A program made the translations under genes and the position numbers. This document shows, in pieces, positions 42,969-53,658 of a stretch of 64,000 nt of DNA. Below the pieces are notes generated by a model. It saw only the letters and a list, made by a program, of their open reading frames with translations. It was not told the origin of the DNA and ran no database searches. The stretch is from Streptomyces sp. WMMB303 (GTDB lineage Bacteria; Actinomycetota; Actinomycetes; Streptomycetales; Streptomycetaceae), in contig NZ_JARKIN010000001.1 of assembly GCF_029351045.1 (NCBI RefSeq), forward strand, positions 989,001-1,053,000, given 5' to 3'. Position 1 is the stretch's first letter, and the number at the start of each line of letters is the position of its first letter.

Positions 42969-43692
42969 GGCTCCGGCCTCCCTTCGCACTGCTGCTCCGC
43001 GCCCTCGTTGCGGAGGACTTTCCGGAGGCCTTGCCAGAGGACGTGCCGGAGGAGGACTTGCCGGAGGAACCGGCGGCGGACCTGCCGGCGGACTCCGGGG
43101 TGGACCTGGCAGTCGAGGTGCTGGTGGACCGGGCGGCCGAGGCGCCGCGCTTCGCGGTCCCGGAACGACTCGAGGAGGCTGCCGACGCGGAGGACGACCC
43201 GGCCCTCTTGGCCGGAGCCCGGTTCGCCCGCTGCTTCTCGGCGGGGCGCCCGGCAGCCGTCCTCTTCTCGGAGCCCGCCGCCCTGCGCGGGGCGCCGGTG
43301 TTCTGCTGCGCGGACTCCGGGGCTCGGGCATCCTGGGCCTCGGCATCGCCCTCGCTGTCCGCGGCCTCCCTCGTCTCGTCCACGGCGTCGTCCGCGGACT
43401 CCTCGGTGTCCTCGGCGCCGTCGTGGGCGGAGTCCGCGCGTCGGCTGCCGGATAGCGCCCGGCGCGCTGAGCCCACCGCGCCGCCGGTGGTGTCCTTCGC
43501 CGTGGACGCGGCGTCGCGGGCGGTACCGGCTGCGTCCTCGGCGTAGTCACCGACGCCGTCGAGCCGGTCGCGGATGTCGAGGGTGCGCTCGTGCAGCCGG
43601 TCGGCCAGCACCTCGACCTGGCGGTTGACCAGCGCACCGGTCGCCGCCCTGCCCGCGCCGCGCCCCGCTGGGTCGCGCTGGACCGCGGTCAC
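42961..43692 (-). CDS. gvpY: Gas-vesicle-associated protein with basic Ser/Lys/Ala tail (GvpY-like)
   Basis: A 243-residue protein. The first 60 residues are helical (LVNRQVEVLADRLHERTLDI). The rest is low-complexity, ending in a histone-H1-like tail of Ser, Ala, Lys, Arg and Thr (SSGTSSGKASGKSSATRAR). It occupies the gvpY position before gvpZ. The tail is strongly basic while the GvpZ tail is strongly acidic, so the two could bind each other. The start is GTG. The function of gvpY is unknown. Confidence 0.72.
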   Translation of the reverse strand: MTAVQRDPAGRGAGRAATGALVNRQVEVLADRLHERTLDIRDRLDGVGDYAEDAAGTARDAASTAKDTTGGAVGSARRALSGSRRADSAHDGAEDTEESADDAVDETREAADSEGDAEAQDARAPESAQQNTGAPRRAAGSEKRTAAGRPAEKQRANRAPAKRAGSSSASAASSSRSGTAKRGASAARSTSTSTARSTPESAGRSAAGSSGKSSSGTSSGKASGKSSATRARSSSAKGGRSHG

Positions 43693-43756
43693 GCTCGGGT
43701 AGCCCTTGGCCCGAGGGTCAAACCCGCGACCCTCTCCCCCCGGCCGCGGGGGGCTC

Positions 43757-44212
43757 TCACTCGGCGCCGGAGCGGCTCTCCAGGAGCCTGCTCGCGGCCG
43801 CCGCTCCCAGCCGTCGGCGCTCCCGACGGCGGAGCCGGGCCCGCAGCGGAGAATGGATCTCGTCCTCTTCGTACGCGGCGTGCTCGTGGAGCCGGTCGAG
43901 CAGGGTGTCCAGCCGGTGCCCGGCGGCGGGCCGATCCGGATCCGCGTCCCTCAGTTCCCTGGCGGTCGCCGCCGCGGCCGACCACCGCTGCCGGGCGGCC
44001 GCGACCCGGCGCTCCCCGTCGGGCAGCTTGCGCACGAGGGGGTACAGCGTCTGGTCCTCGGCGCGGGCACACCGCTCCAGCCCGGCCACCAGCTGCTCGG
44101 CCAGCGCGGCGCGGCGCTCCGGATCGCCGGTCGCCTCGTAGGCCACCACGAGACGCTCCACCTCGGCATGCTCGTCCGCGAGCAGTTCGAGTACGTCCGG
44201 ACGATACGTCAT
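43757..44212 (-). CDS. Hemerythrin domain-containing protein
   Basis: A 151-residue four-helix hemerythrin-like protein with di-iron candidate residues in ELLADEHAEVERL and LHEHAAYEEDEIHSPL, and a basic C-terminus. Such proteins bind oxygen, NO or iron. It lies at the gvpY end of the gvp block where gvpA, gvpF and gvpG would be expected, on the same strand as gvpY. The Shine-Dalgarno GGGAGAGG precedes the ATG. Confidence 0.87.
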   Translation of the reverse strand: MTYRPDVLELLADEHAEVERLVVAYEATGDPERRAALAEQLVAGLERCARAEDQTLYPLVRKLPDGERRVAAARQRWSAAAATARELRDADPDRPAAGHRLDTLLDRLHEHAAYEEDEIHSPLRARLRRRERRRLGAAAASRLLESRSGAE

Positions 44213-44360
44213 CGCCTCTCCCTCGTTCTGTCCCGACCCGCCCGCCCCTCTTGCCGCTGCTCCACCGCACCACCGTTTCGCCCGATTTACACGAATCGCC
44301 GTTTGGTCCGCGGAGAGCTGGGGACTCGCGTCCGTGAGCCGAACACGGAGGTGATGGCAC

Positions 44361-44531
44361 GTGCAGCAGGAGCAGACGACCACCCGTGGCGAGAGCGCCC
44401 GGGAACCCCGCCGCCCGACGGTGCACGCCTCGCGGGCGGCGCGCGGCCCGGACGGCCCCATGGGCTACGGGCCGCACGCCACATCAGGCGACCGGGACCC
44501 GGAATCGCACATCTTCCGCGGAGAGAACTGA
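44361..44531 (+). CDS. Small hydrophilic protein (56 aa, putative)
   Basis: A 56-residue ORF with a GTG start and the very strong Shine-Dalgarno GGAGGTGAT six bases upstream. The product is Arg/Gly/Glu-rich and ends in GYGPHATSGDRDPESHIFRG and EN. It has no family that I recognise. The ribosome site is the main argument that it is real. It lies 120 bp before gvpO on the same strand. Confidence 0.4.
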   Translation: MQQEQTTTRGESAREPRRPTVHASRAARGPDGPMGYGPHATSGDRDPESHIFRGEN

Positions 44532-44650
44532 CCGGCCGGGAACCGGCTCCCTCCCGGTACCCGGCTCGGCCCGGTTCACTCCGCGCACAGCGGGCACCCG
44601 CGCGGTTCACCGACGCTCCCCGCACCGACGGGGAAGGAGGAGGACCGCGG

Positions 44651-44944
44651 ATGACCGAGAAGAAGCCGACCGTCGAGCCGAAGGCCCCCGGCACGGCACA
44701 GGTCCTGCGATCGGCGCGGGAGGCCATCGAGGAGCTGACCGGCCTGGAGTCCGAGTCGGTCTCCTCCGTCACCAGAGGTGCCGACGGAGGCTGGACACTC
44801 CACGTCGAAGTCGTCGAGCTGCGCCGGATACCGGACAGCGTCAGCATGCTCGGCTCGTACGAGATGACGCTCGACCCGGCGGGCGAGCTGACCGGCTACC
44901 GGCGGCTGCGCCGCTACGAGCGGGGCAAGGCCGACCCGCGCTGA
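44651..44944 (+). CDS. gvpO: Gas vesicle protein GvpO
   Basis: A 97-residue GvpO homolog: EAIEELTGLESESVSSVTRG, then WTLHVEVVELRRIPDS and GSYEMTLDPAGELTGYRRLR. GvpO is a regulatory or accessory protein usually first in the streptomycete gvp operon. Here it is on the opposite strand and separated from the rest by the hemerythrin gene and no gvpA. GGAGGAGGA precedes the ATG. Confidence 0.9.
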   Translation: MTEKKPTVEPKAPGTAQVLRSAREAIEELTGLESESVSSVTRGADGGWTLHVEVVELRRIPDSVSMLGSYEMTLDPAGELTGYRRLRRYERGKADPR

Positions 44945-44946
44945 GT

Positions 44947-44995
44947 CCCGGCCCCGCGGCACGGCGGGCCGCTCCTCGTACGCGGCGGGGCCGGG
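44947..44995. terminator. Bidirectional terminator hairpin
   Basis: CCCGGCCCCGC (44947-44957) pairs perfectly with GCGGGGCCGGG (44985-44995), starting 3 bp after the gvpO stop and facing the convergent SpoIIE gene. Confidence 0.7.
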
Positions 44996-45065
44996 TCCCG
45001 GGCCGGGCCTGAGCCGGTCCCGGTGCCTTTGGTGCGCAGTTCCGGGCGGGCTCGAGCAGGCCGGC

Positions 45066-46892
45066 TCAGGACACGTAAACGGCGAGGAGCGTCGCGTCGT
45101 CCTCCGCCTCCCGCCCCAGGAGAGTGGAGGCCAGGCAGTCCGTGGCCGCTTCGGCCGAGCCGCTGCCCCCCGCGCACTCCCGTGCCGCGGCGAGGAGCGC
45201 GCCGAGCCCCTCGTCCAGGTCCATACCCCGGCGCTCGATGACGCCGTCCGTGTAGCAGAGCAGCAGATCACCGGAGCGCAACTGCGTGGTGTTGAGGGGA
45301 TACGCGGTGTGCGGGGTGACCCCCAGCATCACTCCGTGTTCCGCCTCCAGCAGTCGCGGTACGCCGTCCCGGACCAGGACCGGTGCCGGATGCCCGGCGC
45401 TGGCCCAGCGCAGAACGCGGGTCCCGGGGTACAGATGGCCCACCACGCAGGTGGCGGTGGTGTCCAGACCGCCGTAGTAGACGACCTCGCCCAGTGCCGT
45501 CGACAGCTCCGCCGCGTCCTCGTCCGTGTAGGCGAGCCCCGCCAGCGCGGAACGCTGCTGCACCGCCCGGCTGGCCGCGTCCACGCCATGCCCCGAGGCG
45601 TCGCCGACGGCCAGCAGCACCCGGCCGTCGGGCAGCTCCCGGCACTTGTACCAGTCACCTCCGACCCCCGACTCGGAGGGCACATAAGCGGCACTCACGG
45701 AGAGCCACGGCGGGGTGAGCGCGCCCAGTGGCGGGGTGAGCGCCCTGCGGAACGTCTCCGAGACCCGACGCTCGGTGGCCGCCTCCCGGCGCAGCCGCTC
45801 CGTCTCGGTCAGCGCCCGGCTCAGCAGCTCCTCCTGACCGGTGATGTCCCTGGCGGCGAACAGCAGCGACTCGGGGAGCCGGGCGCCCTCGGGCTGCGCA
45901 TGGCCGGTCCAGCGGACGCGGCGTACCTCTCCGTCCACGTGGAGCGTGAGCTCCCGGCCGGGCACCTCGCCGCCCGCCAGCAGGGCGCGCATGTCGGCGA
46001 CGAAGACGGGCACGTCGGCCGGGTCGACCAGCCGGCCCACGGCGACCAGCTCGGCGGCGAGGCCCCGGGCCGCGGACACCGTGCGGGCCGCCCGCTCCTC
46101 CGCTGGAACACCCTCGGCCGGCGCCGCCAGGCCGAGCAGTTCGCGCAGCCCTCGGGACCAGTGCATCCGGCCGGTGACCAGATCCCATTCCGCCCATCCC
46201 AGGCGGCCGCCCTGCTGGACGAGGCGGCCGAGCCGGGCCTCGCCCACCGGCTCCCAGTTCGTCAGCAGCAGCCCCTCGTCCGGCAGCAGGGTCACGGTGC
46301 CGCGCAGCCGGGCGCGCCGGAGCACGCCGTCGATCACATCGACATAGTCGATGGTGTCGCTGGACACCGGGGTGCCGCCGGTCAGGGCCGCGCAGTAGAC
46401 GTCGTACATCCCGCTGCTCCGGATGCCCGGCCGGGTCTCCGACAGCCGCTTGCCGAGGAACTCGTAGGAGCCGCGTTCCACACCGCTCAACTCGAAGTGG
46501 TTGGCACCGACGACGAGGAAGTCGGCGACCGTGCCGTCCGGGCCGTACTCCGGGCGCAGCAGCGTCGAGCTGCCCCGCAGCACCCCCAGCACGGCCGGCA
46601 TCCAGGACGGCAGCCCGGGCAGTACGGCCACGTCGCCGGGCGGCACCGGCTCCGCGCCGTCGTAGGCGAACGGCCCCCTCCTGGGCCGCCCCGCCCCCTC
46701 CGGGGAGGGGCTGGGGTGGACAGGGTGCGCGGGGTGCGCGGGGTGCGCGGGGCTCGCCGCGGCGATCCGGACGCGGGCACGGTGCCGGGCGCGGGCGACG
46801 GTGCGCAGCGCCGCCCGGCTGAGCTCCCGGAGCGCGTCTTCCGAGGCGCTGGCGGAGGCTCCGGAAGCTGGGTCCGCAGACGAGGCGTCCAT
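45066..46892 (-). CDS. SpoIIE family (PP2C-type) phosphatase with PAS-like sensor domains
   Basis: A 608-residue protein with a helical and Pro/His-rich start (residues 1-80, HPAHPAHP repeats), PAS-like regions (about 95-230 and 240-370), a helical linker, then a C-terminal SpoIIE phosphatase domain (about 395-608) with VGGDWYKCRELPDGRVLLAV, GDASGHGVDAA and DATLLAVYVS. Such proteins dephosphorylate anti-sigma antagonists. It may act on the SigB/F-type system, but no partner is adjacent. Confidence 0.9.
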   Translation of the reverse strand: MDASSADPASGASASASEDALRELSRAALRTVARARHRARVRIAAASPAHPAHPAHPVHPSPSPEGAGRPRRGPFAYDGAEPVPPGDVAVLPGLPSWMPAVLGVLRGSSTLLRPEYGPDGTVADFLVVGANHFELSGVERGSYEFLGKRLSETRPGIRSSGMYDVYCAALTGGTPVSSDTIDYVDVIDGVLRRARLRGTVTLLPDEGLLLTNWEPVGEARLGRLVQQGGRLGWAEWDLVTGRMHWSRGLRELLGLAAPAEGVPAEERAARTVSAARGLAAELVAVGRLVDPADVPVFVADMRALLAGGEVPGRELTLHVDGEVRRVRWTGHAQPEGARLPESLLFAARDITGQEELLSRALTETERLRREAATERRVSETFRRALTPPLGALTPPWLSVSAAYVPSESGVGGDWYKCRELPDGRVLLAVGDASGHGVDAASRAVQQRSALAGLAYTDEDAAELSTALGEVVYYGGLDTTATCVVGHLYPGTRVLRWASAGHPAPVLVRDGVPRLLEAEHGVMLGVTPHTAYPLNTTQLRSGDLLLCYTDGVIERRGMDLDEGLGALLAAARECAGGSGSAEAATDCLASTLLGREAEDDATLLAVYVS

Positions 46893-46996
46893 AGACGGCC
46901 ATTCTCTGCCGTGCCCGGCCGCTTCGCCGGGCGGCGGGCCGGCCCTCGTGCCCGAGCCGGGCACCGGTGCGGGCGTCCTCGCCTAGAGTCGGGGGT

Positions 46997-47374
46997 ATGA
47001 CGGCAGACGAGGGGTCGGTACGGGTCGACAGCTGGATCTGGTCCGTACGGCTGACGAAGACCCGCTCCCAGGCGGCGACCGCGGCCCGCGGGGGCCACGT
47101 CAAGGTCAACGGGGAGTCGGTGAAGGCGGCGCACGCCCTACGGGTGGGGGACGAGGTGCGGGTGCGCCAGGCGGGGCGCGAACGGATCGTGATCGTCAAG
47201 CGGCTGATCAAGAAGCGGGTGGGGGCACCCGTCGCGGTCGCGTGCTACCAGGACAACAGCCCGCCCCCGCCGTCCCCGGTGGAGGTCCCCGTCGTCGCCC
47301 GCCGCGACCGGGGCGCCGGACGCCCCACCAAACGCGACCGCAGGGAGCTCGACCGGCTGCGCGGAGCGCAGTGA
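46997..47374 (+). CDS. S4 domain RNA-binding protein (Hsp15-like)
   Basis: A 125-residue protein with an S4 RNA-binding domain at residues 9-60 (RVDSWIWSVRLTKTRSQAAT, AARGGHVKVNGESVK) and a basic tail. It resembles Hsp15 of the ribosome-recycling heat-shock group. The TAGAGT box ends 7 nt before the ATG, so the mRNA is probably leaderless. Confidence 0.92.
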   Translation: MTADEGSVRVDSWIWSVRLTKTRSQAATAARGGHVKVNGESVKAAHALRVGDEVRVRQAGRERIVIVKRLIKKRVGAPVAVACYQDNSPPPPSPVEVPVVARRDRGAGRPTKRDRRELDRLRGAQ

Positions 47375-47492
47375 CGCACCGCTGAGAGTGCTGCCGAGAA
47401 GGCGGCCGTCCCGCAGCCCGCGGCACGCGCGGCCCGGGGGCCGTTCGGTACCCGCACGGAACCGGCACCGGGGTGCCCTCTAGGGTTCCGGT

Positions 47493-48899
47493 ATGACCGA
47501 GCGGAGCCGACGGCCGCTGGCGGGGGTGCTGGCAGCGATGGCCGTGTCGTTGACCGGCACCCGTATCTCGGCCGTCGCGCTCCCCTGGTTCGTGCTGGTG
47601 ACCACCGGCAGCACAGCGCGCACCGGGCTGGTCGCGCTGGCCGAGCTCGCCCCGTACGTCCTGGTCAAGGCGTTCACCGGCCCCCTGGTGGACCGGACGG
47701 GGCCGCGCACGGTCTCGTCGGTGACGGATGTGCTCAGCGCGGTCGCGGTGACCGCGGTCGGTCTGCTGCACCTGATGGACGTGCTCTCGTTCTGGCTGCT
47801 GCTTCTCCTGGTCGCACTGGTCGGGGCGGCCCGGGGGCCCGGCGATCTGTCGAAGGAGATCATGGTCCCGGTGGCGGCGGATCGTGCCGGGGTGCCGTTG
47901 GAACGGGCCGCGGGACTGGCGGGGGTGACCGAACGGCTCGCCTCCACCGTGGGCCCGGCGGCGGGCGGCGCGGTGGTGGCGCTGCTCGGCGCGCAGACGG
48001 CACTGTTCGCCATCGCCTGCTGCTTCGCCGCGGGTTCGGCTGTGATCGTGCTGCTGCTCCCGGCCCGCCGGGGCGGCAGCGCCGAGGGGGCCGACGGCCC
48101 CGGCCCGGCGGGCGGGGCCGAGAGGGCCGAGGGAGCCGGCGGCGATCCCGCCGGGCCCGGCCCCGGCTACTGGCACCGGCTCGGCGCGGGCTTCCGGTTC
48201 CTGCGCGGCGATCCGCTGCTGCTGACGGTGATCGTGATGGTCGGTGTCACCAATCTGCTGGACGCCGCTTTCGCCACCCTGCTGCTGCCCGTGTGGGCAC
48301 GGGAGTCCGGCAACGGGCCCGGCGCGATCGGACTGGCCAACAGCGCGCTGGGGATCGCCGCGGTCGCCGGGAGCCTGGTGGCCGCCGCTGTCGGGCACCG
48401 GATACGCCGACGCCCCGTCTTCTTCGCCGGGTTCCTGCTGGCGGGCGCACCGCGCTTTCTGATCCTGGCCGTGGACGTACCGCTGTGGGCGGTGCTCGGG
48501 GTGTTCGCGCTCGGCGGCTTCGGGGCCGGCTTCCTCAATCCGATACTGGGGGCACTCAACTTCGAGCGCGTCCCCGGCGAGCTGCGGGGCCGGGTCAATG
48601 CGCTGGGCGACTCGCTGGCCTGGACCGGCATCCCCTTCGGCGGCCTGCTCGCCGGTGCGGCCGTCGCCTCCTTCGGCCTGGCACCGGTGCTGCTGGCCGG
48701 CGCGGCCGCGTACTTCCTCACCACGAACCTGACCGGTCTGCGACCGGAGTGGCGCGAGATGGACCGGAAACCTCCGCAACCCCGAAGCACCGTCGAGGAA
48801 GCCGCGGACCCGGACGCCGGAGCGGGAACCGCACCCGACGGCCGGGGCCCGGCGGCGGAGCCGGGACCGACCGGCGATCTGACATCCGCCCGGCCGTAG
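47493..48899 (+). CDS. MFS transporter
   Basis: A 468-residue major facilitator protein with about 12 membrane segments, a long Gly/Ala/Pro-rich central loop (near residues 190-225) and a hydrophilic C-terminal tail. No drug-specific motif is clear. TAGGGT ends 6 nt before the ATG (leaderless). The substrate is unknown; efflux is the commonest role of such proteins in streptomycetes. Confidence 0.92.
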   Translation: MTERSRRPLAGVLAAMAVSLTGTRISAVALPWFVLVTTGSTARTGLVALAELAPYVLVKAFTGPLVDRTGPRTVSSVTDVLSAVAVTAVGLLHLMDVLSFWLLLLLVALVGAARGPGDLSKEIMVPVAADRAGVPLERAAGLAGVTERLASTVGPAAGGAVVALLGAQTALFAIACCFAAGSAVIVLLLPARRGGSAEGADGPGPAGGAERAEGAGGDPAGPGPGYWHRLGAGFRFLRGDPLLLTVIVMVGVTNLLDAAFATLLLPVWARESGNGPGAIGLANSALGIAAVAGSLVAAAVGHRIRRRPVFFAGFLLAGAPRFLILAVDVPLWAVLGVFALGGFGAGFLNPILGALNFERVPGELRGRVNALGDSLAWTGIPFGGLLAGAAVASFGLAPVLLAGAAAYFLTTNLTGLRPEWREMDRKPPQPRSTVEEAADPDAGAGTAPDGRGPAAEPGPTGDLTSARP

Positions 48900-49123
48900 C
48901 CCGCAGGATCCGCCGCGCGGCGCCCGGCTGCCGATCGGCGTACGCGAGCGGCCCCGAGCCCGCGGCGCCCGGCAGCTCCTCCTCCCCCGCGGCGCGGGCA
49001 GGTTCCGGCGAGGCGGCGCCGGGGATCCGTACCGGCGTCGCGGTCCTGCCCGGCGGACGTCCAGCCGGGCGGCAAAGCGCCTCGGCAGGCATGCCGCAGC
49101 GGCGGTCAGGGGACCCGGCACGC

Positions 49124-49915
49124 ATGACGATCCTCGGTCTGCCGGACCGCATCCGCGCATGCCTGTTCGACCTGGACGGTGTGCTGACCAAGACGGCCGC
49201 CGTGCACGCCGCCGCCTGGAAGGAGATGTTCGACGCCTATCTGCGGGACCGGGACGGGCCCGGCTTCCGCCCCTTCGACCAGGTGGCGGAGTACGACGCC
49301 TATGTGGACGGGCGCCCGCGGGCCGACGGCGTACGCACCTTCCTCGCGGCGCGGGACATCCACCTCCCGGAGGGCGAACCCGACGATCCGCCCGGCCGCG
49401 AGACGGTCAACGGGCTGGGCAACCGCAAGAACGACCTGCTGCTGCGGAAGATCCGCAGCGACGGTGTGGCCGCGTACGACGGCTCGGTGCGGTATCTGCA
49501 CGCGGTGCGGGCGGCGGGGCTGCGAACGGCCGTGGTCTCCTCCAGCGCCAACTGCCGCGACGTGCTGGCCGCCGCCGGTATCGAGGACCTGTTCGAGGTG
49601 CGGATCGACGGGATCGTGGCCCGGGAGCGGCGACTGCCGGGCAAGCCGCATCCGGACACCTTCCTGGCCGCCGCCGAGGACCTGGGGACGGCCGCGGGCG
49701 AGTCCGCCGTCTTCGAGGACGCGCTCGCCGGGATGGACGCCGGACGGGCCGGGGACTTCGGCTACGTCGTGGGAGTCGACCGCACGGGACAGGCGGATGC
49801 GCTCCGCGCGCACGGCGCGGACACCGTCGTGCAGGACCTGGCCGAACTGACGGACCGGGAGGGGAACCGGAACCGGGACGTCCCCCGGCGCCCGTCGCGG
49901 AAGGAGCGCCCGTGA
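49124..49915 (+). CDS. HAD family beta-phosphoglucomutase-like hydrolase
   Basis: A 263-residue HAD protein with motif [12 protein letters not shown] (near residues 15-25), motif [10 protein letters not shown], lysine motif GKPHPDTF and the acidic motif VFEDALAG. Beta-phosphoglucomutases convert beta-glucose 1-phosphate to glucose 6-phosphate. It overlaps the GH65 gene by GTGA, which would supply that substrate. The same pairing is known as Rv3400-Rv3401 in mycobacteria. Confidence 0.92.
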   Translation: MTILGLPDRIRACLFDLDGVLTKTAAVHAAAWKEMFDAYLRDRDGPGFRPFDQVAEYDAYVDGRPRADGVRTFLAARDIHLPEGEPDDPPGRETVNGLGNRKNDLLLRKIRSDGVAAYDGSVRYLHAVRAAGLRTAVVSSSANCRDVLAAAGIEDLFEVRIDGIVARERRLPGKPHPDTFLAAAEDLGTAAGESAVFEDALAGMDAGRAGDFGYVVGVDRTGQADALRAHGADTVVQDLAELTDREGNRNRDVPRRPSRKERP

Positions 49916-52290
49916 TCAGCAATTCGTCCTACGCCGTGCAGCCCTGGTCGCTGCGCGAGAGCACGCTGGACATCGACCGGCTCCCGCAGAGCGAGTCGCT
50001 CTTCGCACTCTCCAACGGGCACATCGGCTGGCGCGGCAACCTCGACGAGGGGGAGCCGCACGGCCTGCCCGGCACCTATCTCAACGGGGTCCACGAGCTG
50101 CGCCCGCTGCCGTACGCGGAAGGGGGCTACGGCTACCCGGAAGCCGGGCAGACGGTCATCAACGTCACCAACGGAAAGGTCATGCGGCTGCTCGTCGACG
50201 ACGAACCGTTCGACGTGCGCTACGGCAAGCTGCGCTCCCACGAACGGGTGCTTGACCTGCGCACCGGACTGCTGCGCCGGGTCTGCGAGTGGAGTTCGCC
50301 GGCAGGCTGCACCGTACGGGTGACCTCGACCCGACTGGTCTCCTTCAGCCAGCGGGCCGTCGCCGCCGTCTCCTACGAGGTGGAGCCGTTGGACTCCGAC
50401 GTCCGCGTCGTCCTGCAGTCCGAACTGGTCGCCAACGAGCAACTGCCGCAGAAGAGCGGCGAGGACCCGCGAGTCGCCACCGCGCTGGAGGACGTGCTGC
50501 AGCCGGAGGAGGACTTCGCCTCCGACATGCGGCTGCGCCTGGTGCACCGCACCGAGCGCAGCGGGCTGCGGGTCGGCGCGGCCGCCGACCACCTCGTGGA
50601 CGGCCCGGAGTCGACCCGCACCTCCAGCGAGAGCGGGGAGAACGTCGCGCGGCTCACCGTCACCGCCGAGCTGCGGCCGGGCGAGCCGCTGCGGGTGGAG
50701 AAGCTGGTGGCCTACGGCTGGTCGGGGGTCCGCTCGCTGCCCGCCGTGCGGGACCAGGTCGACGCGGCTCTGGCCGGCGCCCGCAGCAAGGGCTGGCAGG
50801 GGCTCGTGGACGAGCAGCAGGCGTATCTGGACAGCTTCTGGGCGCGGGCCGATGTGGAGGTGGACGGAGACGCGGAGATCCAGCAGGCGGTGCGCTTCGC
50901 CCTCTTCCATGTGCTGCAGGCCGGCGCCCGGGCCGAGAAGCGCGCCATCCCCTCCAAGGGGCTGACGGGCTCCGGCTACGACGGCCATTCCTTCTGGGAC
51001 AGCGAGCAGTTCGTGCTGCCCGTGCTCACCTACACCTCGCCGGACTCGGTGGCCGAGGCGCTGCGCTGGCGGCAGGAGACCCTGCCCGCGGCGCGGGACC
51101 GGGCCCGCCAGCTCGGCCTGCGGGGTGCGGCCTTCCCCTGGCGGACCATCGACGGCTCGGAGTGCTCCGCGTACTGGCCGGCCGGTACGGCCGCCTTCCA
51201 TGTCAACGCCGACATCGCGGACGCGGTCACCCGGTACGTCGCGGCCACCGGAGACGTGGAGTTCGAGCGGGAGACGGGGGTGGAGATCCTGGTGGAGACC
51301 GCCCGGCTGTGGCTCTCGCTGGGACACCACGACCACCGCGGCACCTTCCACTTCGACGGGGTCACCGGGCCCGACGAGTACAGCGCCGTCGCGGACGACA
51401 ACCTGTACACCAACCTGATGGCGCAGCAGAACCTGCGCGAGGCGGCGGAGGTGGTCGAGCGGTACACCGAACAGGCCGCCGCGCTGGGGGTGGACGACGA
51501 GGAGGCCGCCGCCTGGCGGGACGCGGCCGAGGCGGTGGCGCTGCCGTTCAACGAGACACTGGGCGTGCACGAGCAGTCGGCCGGCTTCACCGGGCACCAG
51601 ATGTGGGACTTCGCCTCGACCGGCCCGGACCAGTATCCGCTGATGCTGCACTTCCCCTACTTCGACCTGTACCGCAAGCAGGTCATCAAGCAGGCCGACC
51701 TGGCACTCGCGCTCTACAAGCGGGGCGACGCCTTCGACGCGGAGCAGAAGGCGCGCAACTTCGACTACTACGAGCAGATGACCGTCCGGGACTCCTCCCT
51801 CTCCGCCTGCTGCCAGGCCGTGATGGCCGCCGAGGTCGGGCATCTGCGGCTCGCCTACGACTACGTGGGCGAGGCGGCGCTGATGGACCTCGCGGACCTG
51901 GAGAGCAACACCCGCGACGGACTGCACATCGCCTCGCTGGCCGGGGCCTGGATCGCGCTGGTCGCCGGGTTCGGCGGGATGCGGCTGCGGCACGGCATGC
52001 TGGACTTCTCCCCGCTGCTGCCCGAGCAGCTCAGCCGGCTGGCGTTCACCGTGCAGGTGCGGGGGCGGCGGCTGCGGGTGGAGATCCGCAGCCGGACGGC
52101 CGTCTACACGCTGCTGGAGGGGGAGCCGCTGGAGCTGTGCCACTGCGGCGGACAGTTCACCCTCTCGGCCGGGGAACCGCAGACCCACCAGGTGCGGCGC
52201 CCGCCGCCGCGCCCCGAACCGTCCCCGCCGCAGGGCCGGCACCCCGCCCGGCGACGCGGCGGCCCGGTACCGGTCGAGCCCGGGCGGTGA
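49912..52290 (+). CDS. Glycoside hydrolase family 65 phosphorylase
   Basis: A 792-residue GH65 enzyme (kojibiose, trehalose or maltose phosphorylase family). The N-terminal beta domain (residues 1-270) is followed by an (alpha/alpha)6 barrel with the catalytic acid in [11 protein letters not shown], the phosphate-side segment [12 protein letters not shown], and [18 protein letters not shown]. The disaccharide specificity cannot be read from sequence alone. The GTG overlaps the preceding stop codon. Confidence 0.92.
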   Translation: MISNSSYAVQPWSLRESTLDIDRLPQSESLFALSNGHIGWRGNLDEGEPHGLPGTYLNGVHELRPLPYAEGGYGYPEAGQTVINVTNGKVMRLLVDDEPFDVRYGKLRSHERVLDLRTGLLRRVCEWSSPAGCTVRVTSTRLVSFSQRAVAAVSYEVEPLDSDVRVVLQSELVANEQLPQKSGEDPRVATALEDVLQPEEDFASDMRLRLVHRTERSGLRVGAAADHLVDGPESTRTSSESGENVARLTVTAELRPGEPLRVEKLVAYGWSGVRSLPAVRDQVDAALAGARSKGWQGLVDEQQAYLDSFWARADVEVDGDAEIQQAVRFALFHVLQAGARAEKRAIPSKGLTGSGYDGHSFWDSEQFVLPVLTYTSPDSVAEALRWRQETLPAARDRARQLGLRGAAFPWRTIDGSECSAYWPAGTAAFHVNADIADAVTRYVAATGDVEFERETGVEILVETARLWLSLGHHDHRGTFHFDGVTGPDEYSAVADDNLYTNLMAQQNLREAAEVVERYTEQAAALGVDDEEAAAWRDAAEAVALPFNETLGVHEQSAGFTGHQMWDFASTGPDQYPLMLHFPYFDLYRKQVIKQADLALALYKRGDAFDAEQKARNFDYYEQMTVRDSSLSACCQAVMAAEVGHLRLAYDYVGEAALMDLADLESNTRDGLHIASLAGAWIALVAGFGGMRLRHGMLDFSPLLPEQLSRLAFTVQVRGRRLRVEIRSRTAVYTLLEGEPLELCHCGGQFTLSAGEPQTHQVRRPPPRPEPSPPQGRHPARRRGGPVPVEPGR

Positions 52291-52383
52291 CTCCGGGGCG
52301 GCTCCGGGCGGCGCGGACACCCACCGGTCCGCGGGCCTCCGCCCGCAGCCGTCCGCCGGGATGTGGGACAGTGCGCCGCCGAC

Positions 52384-52435
52384 AGGGCGGTACCGCCGTC
52401 GGAAACGGCACTCGCCCCCGGTGTGGGTACCGCCC

Positions 52436-52436
<1 letters not shown>
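52384..52436. terminator. Inverted repeat between GH65 and acyl-CoA dehydrogenase
   Basis: AGGGCGGTACC (52384-52394) and GGTACCGCCCT (52426-52436) are perfect 11-bp arms around a 31-nt loop with a small inner stem. The right arm ends on the first base of the acyl-CoA dehydrogenase stop codon. It probably terminates both convergent transcripts. Confidence 0.6.
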
Positions 52437-53650
<1,214 letters not shown>

Positions 53651-53658
53651 GAGCTGCC

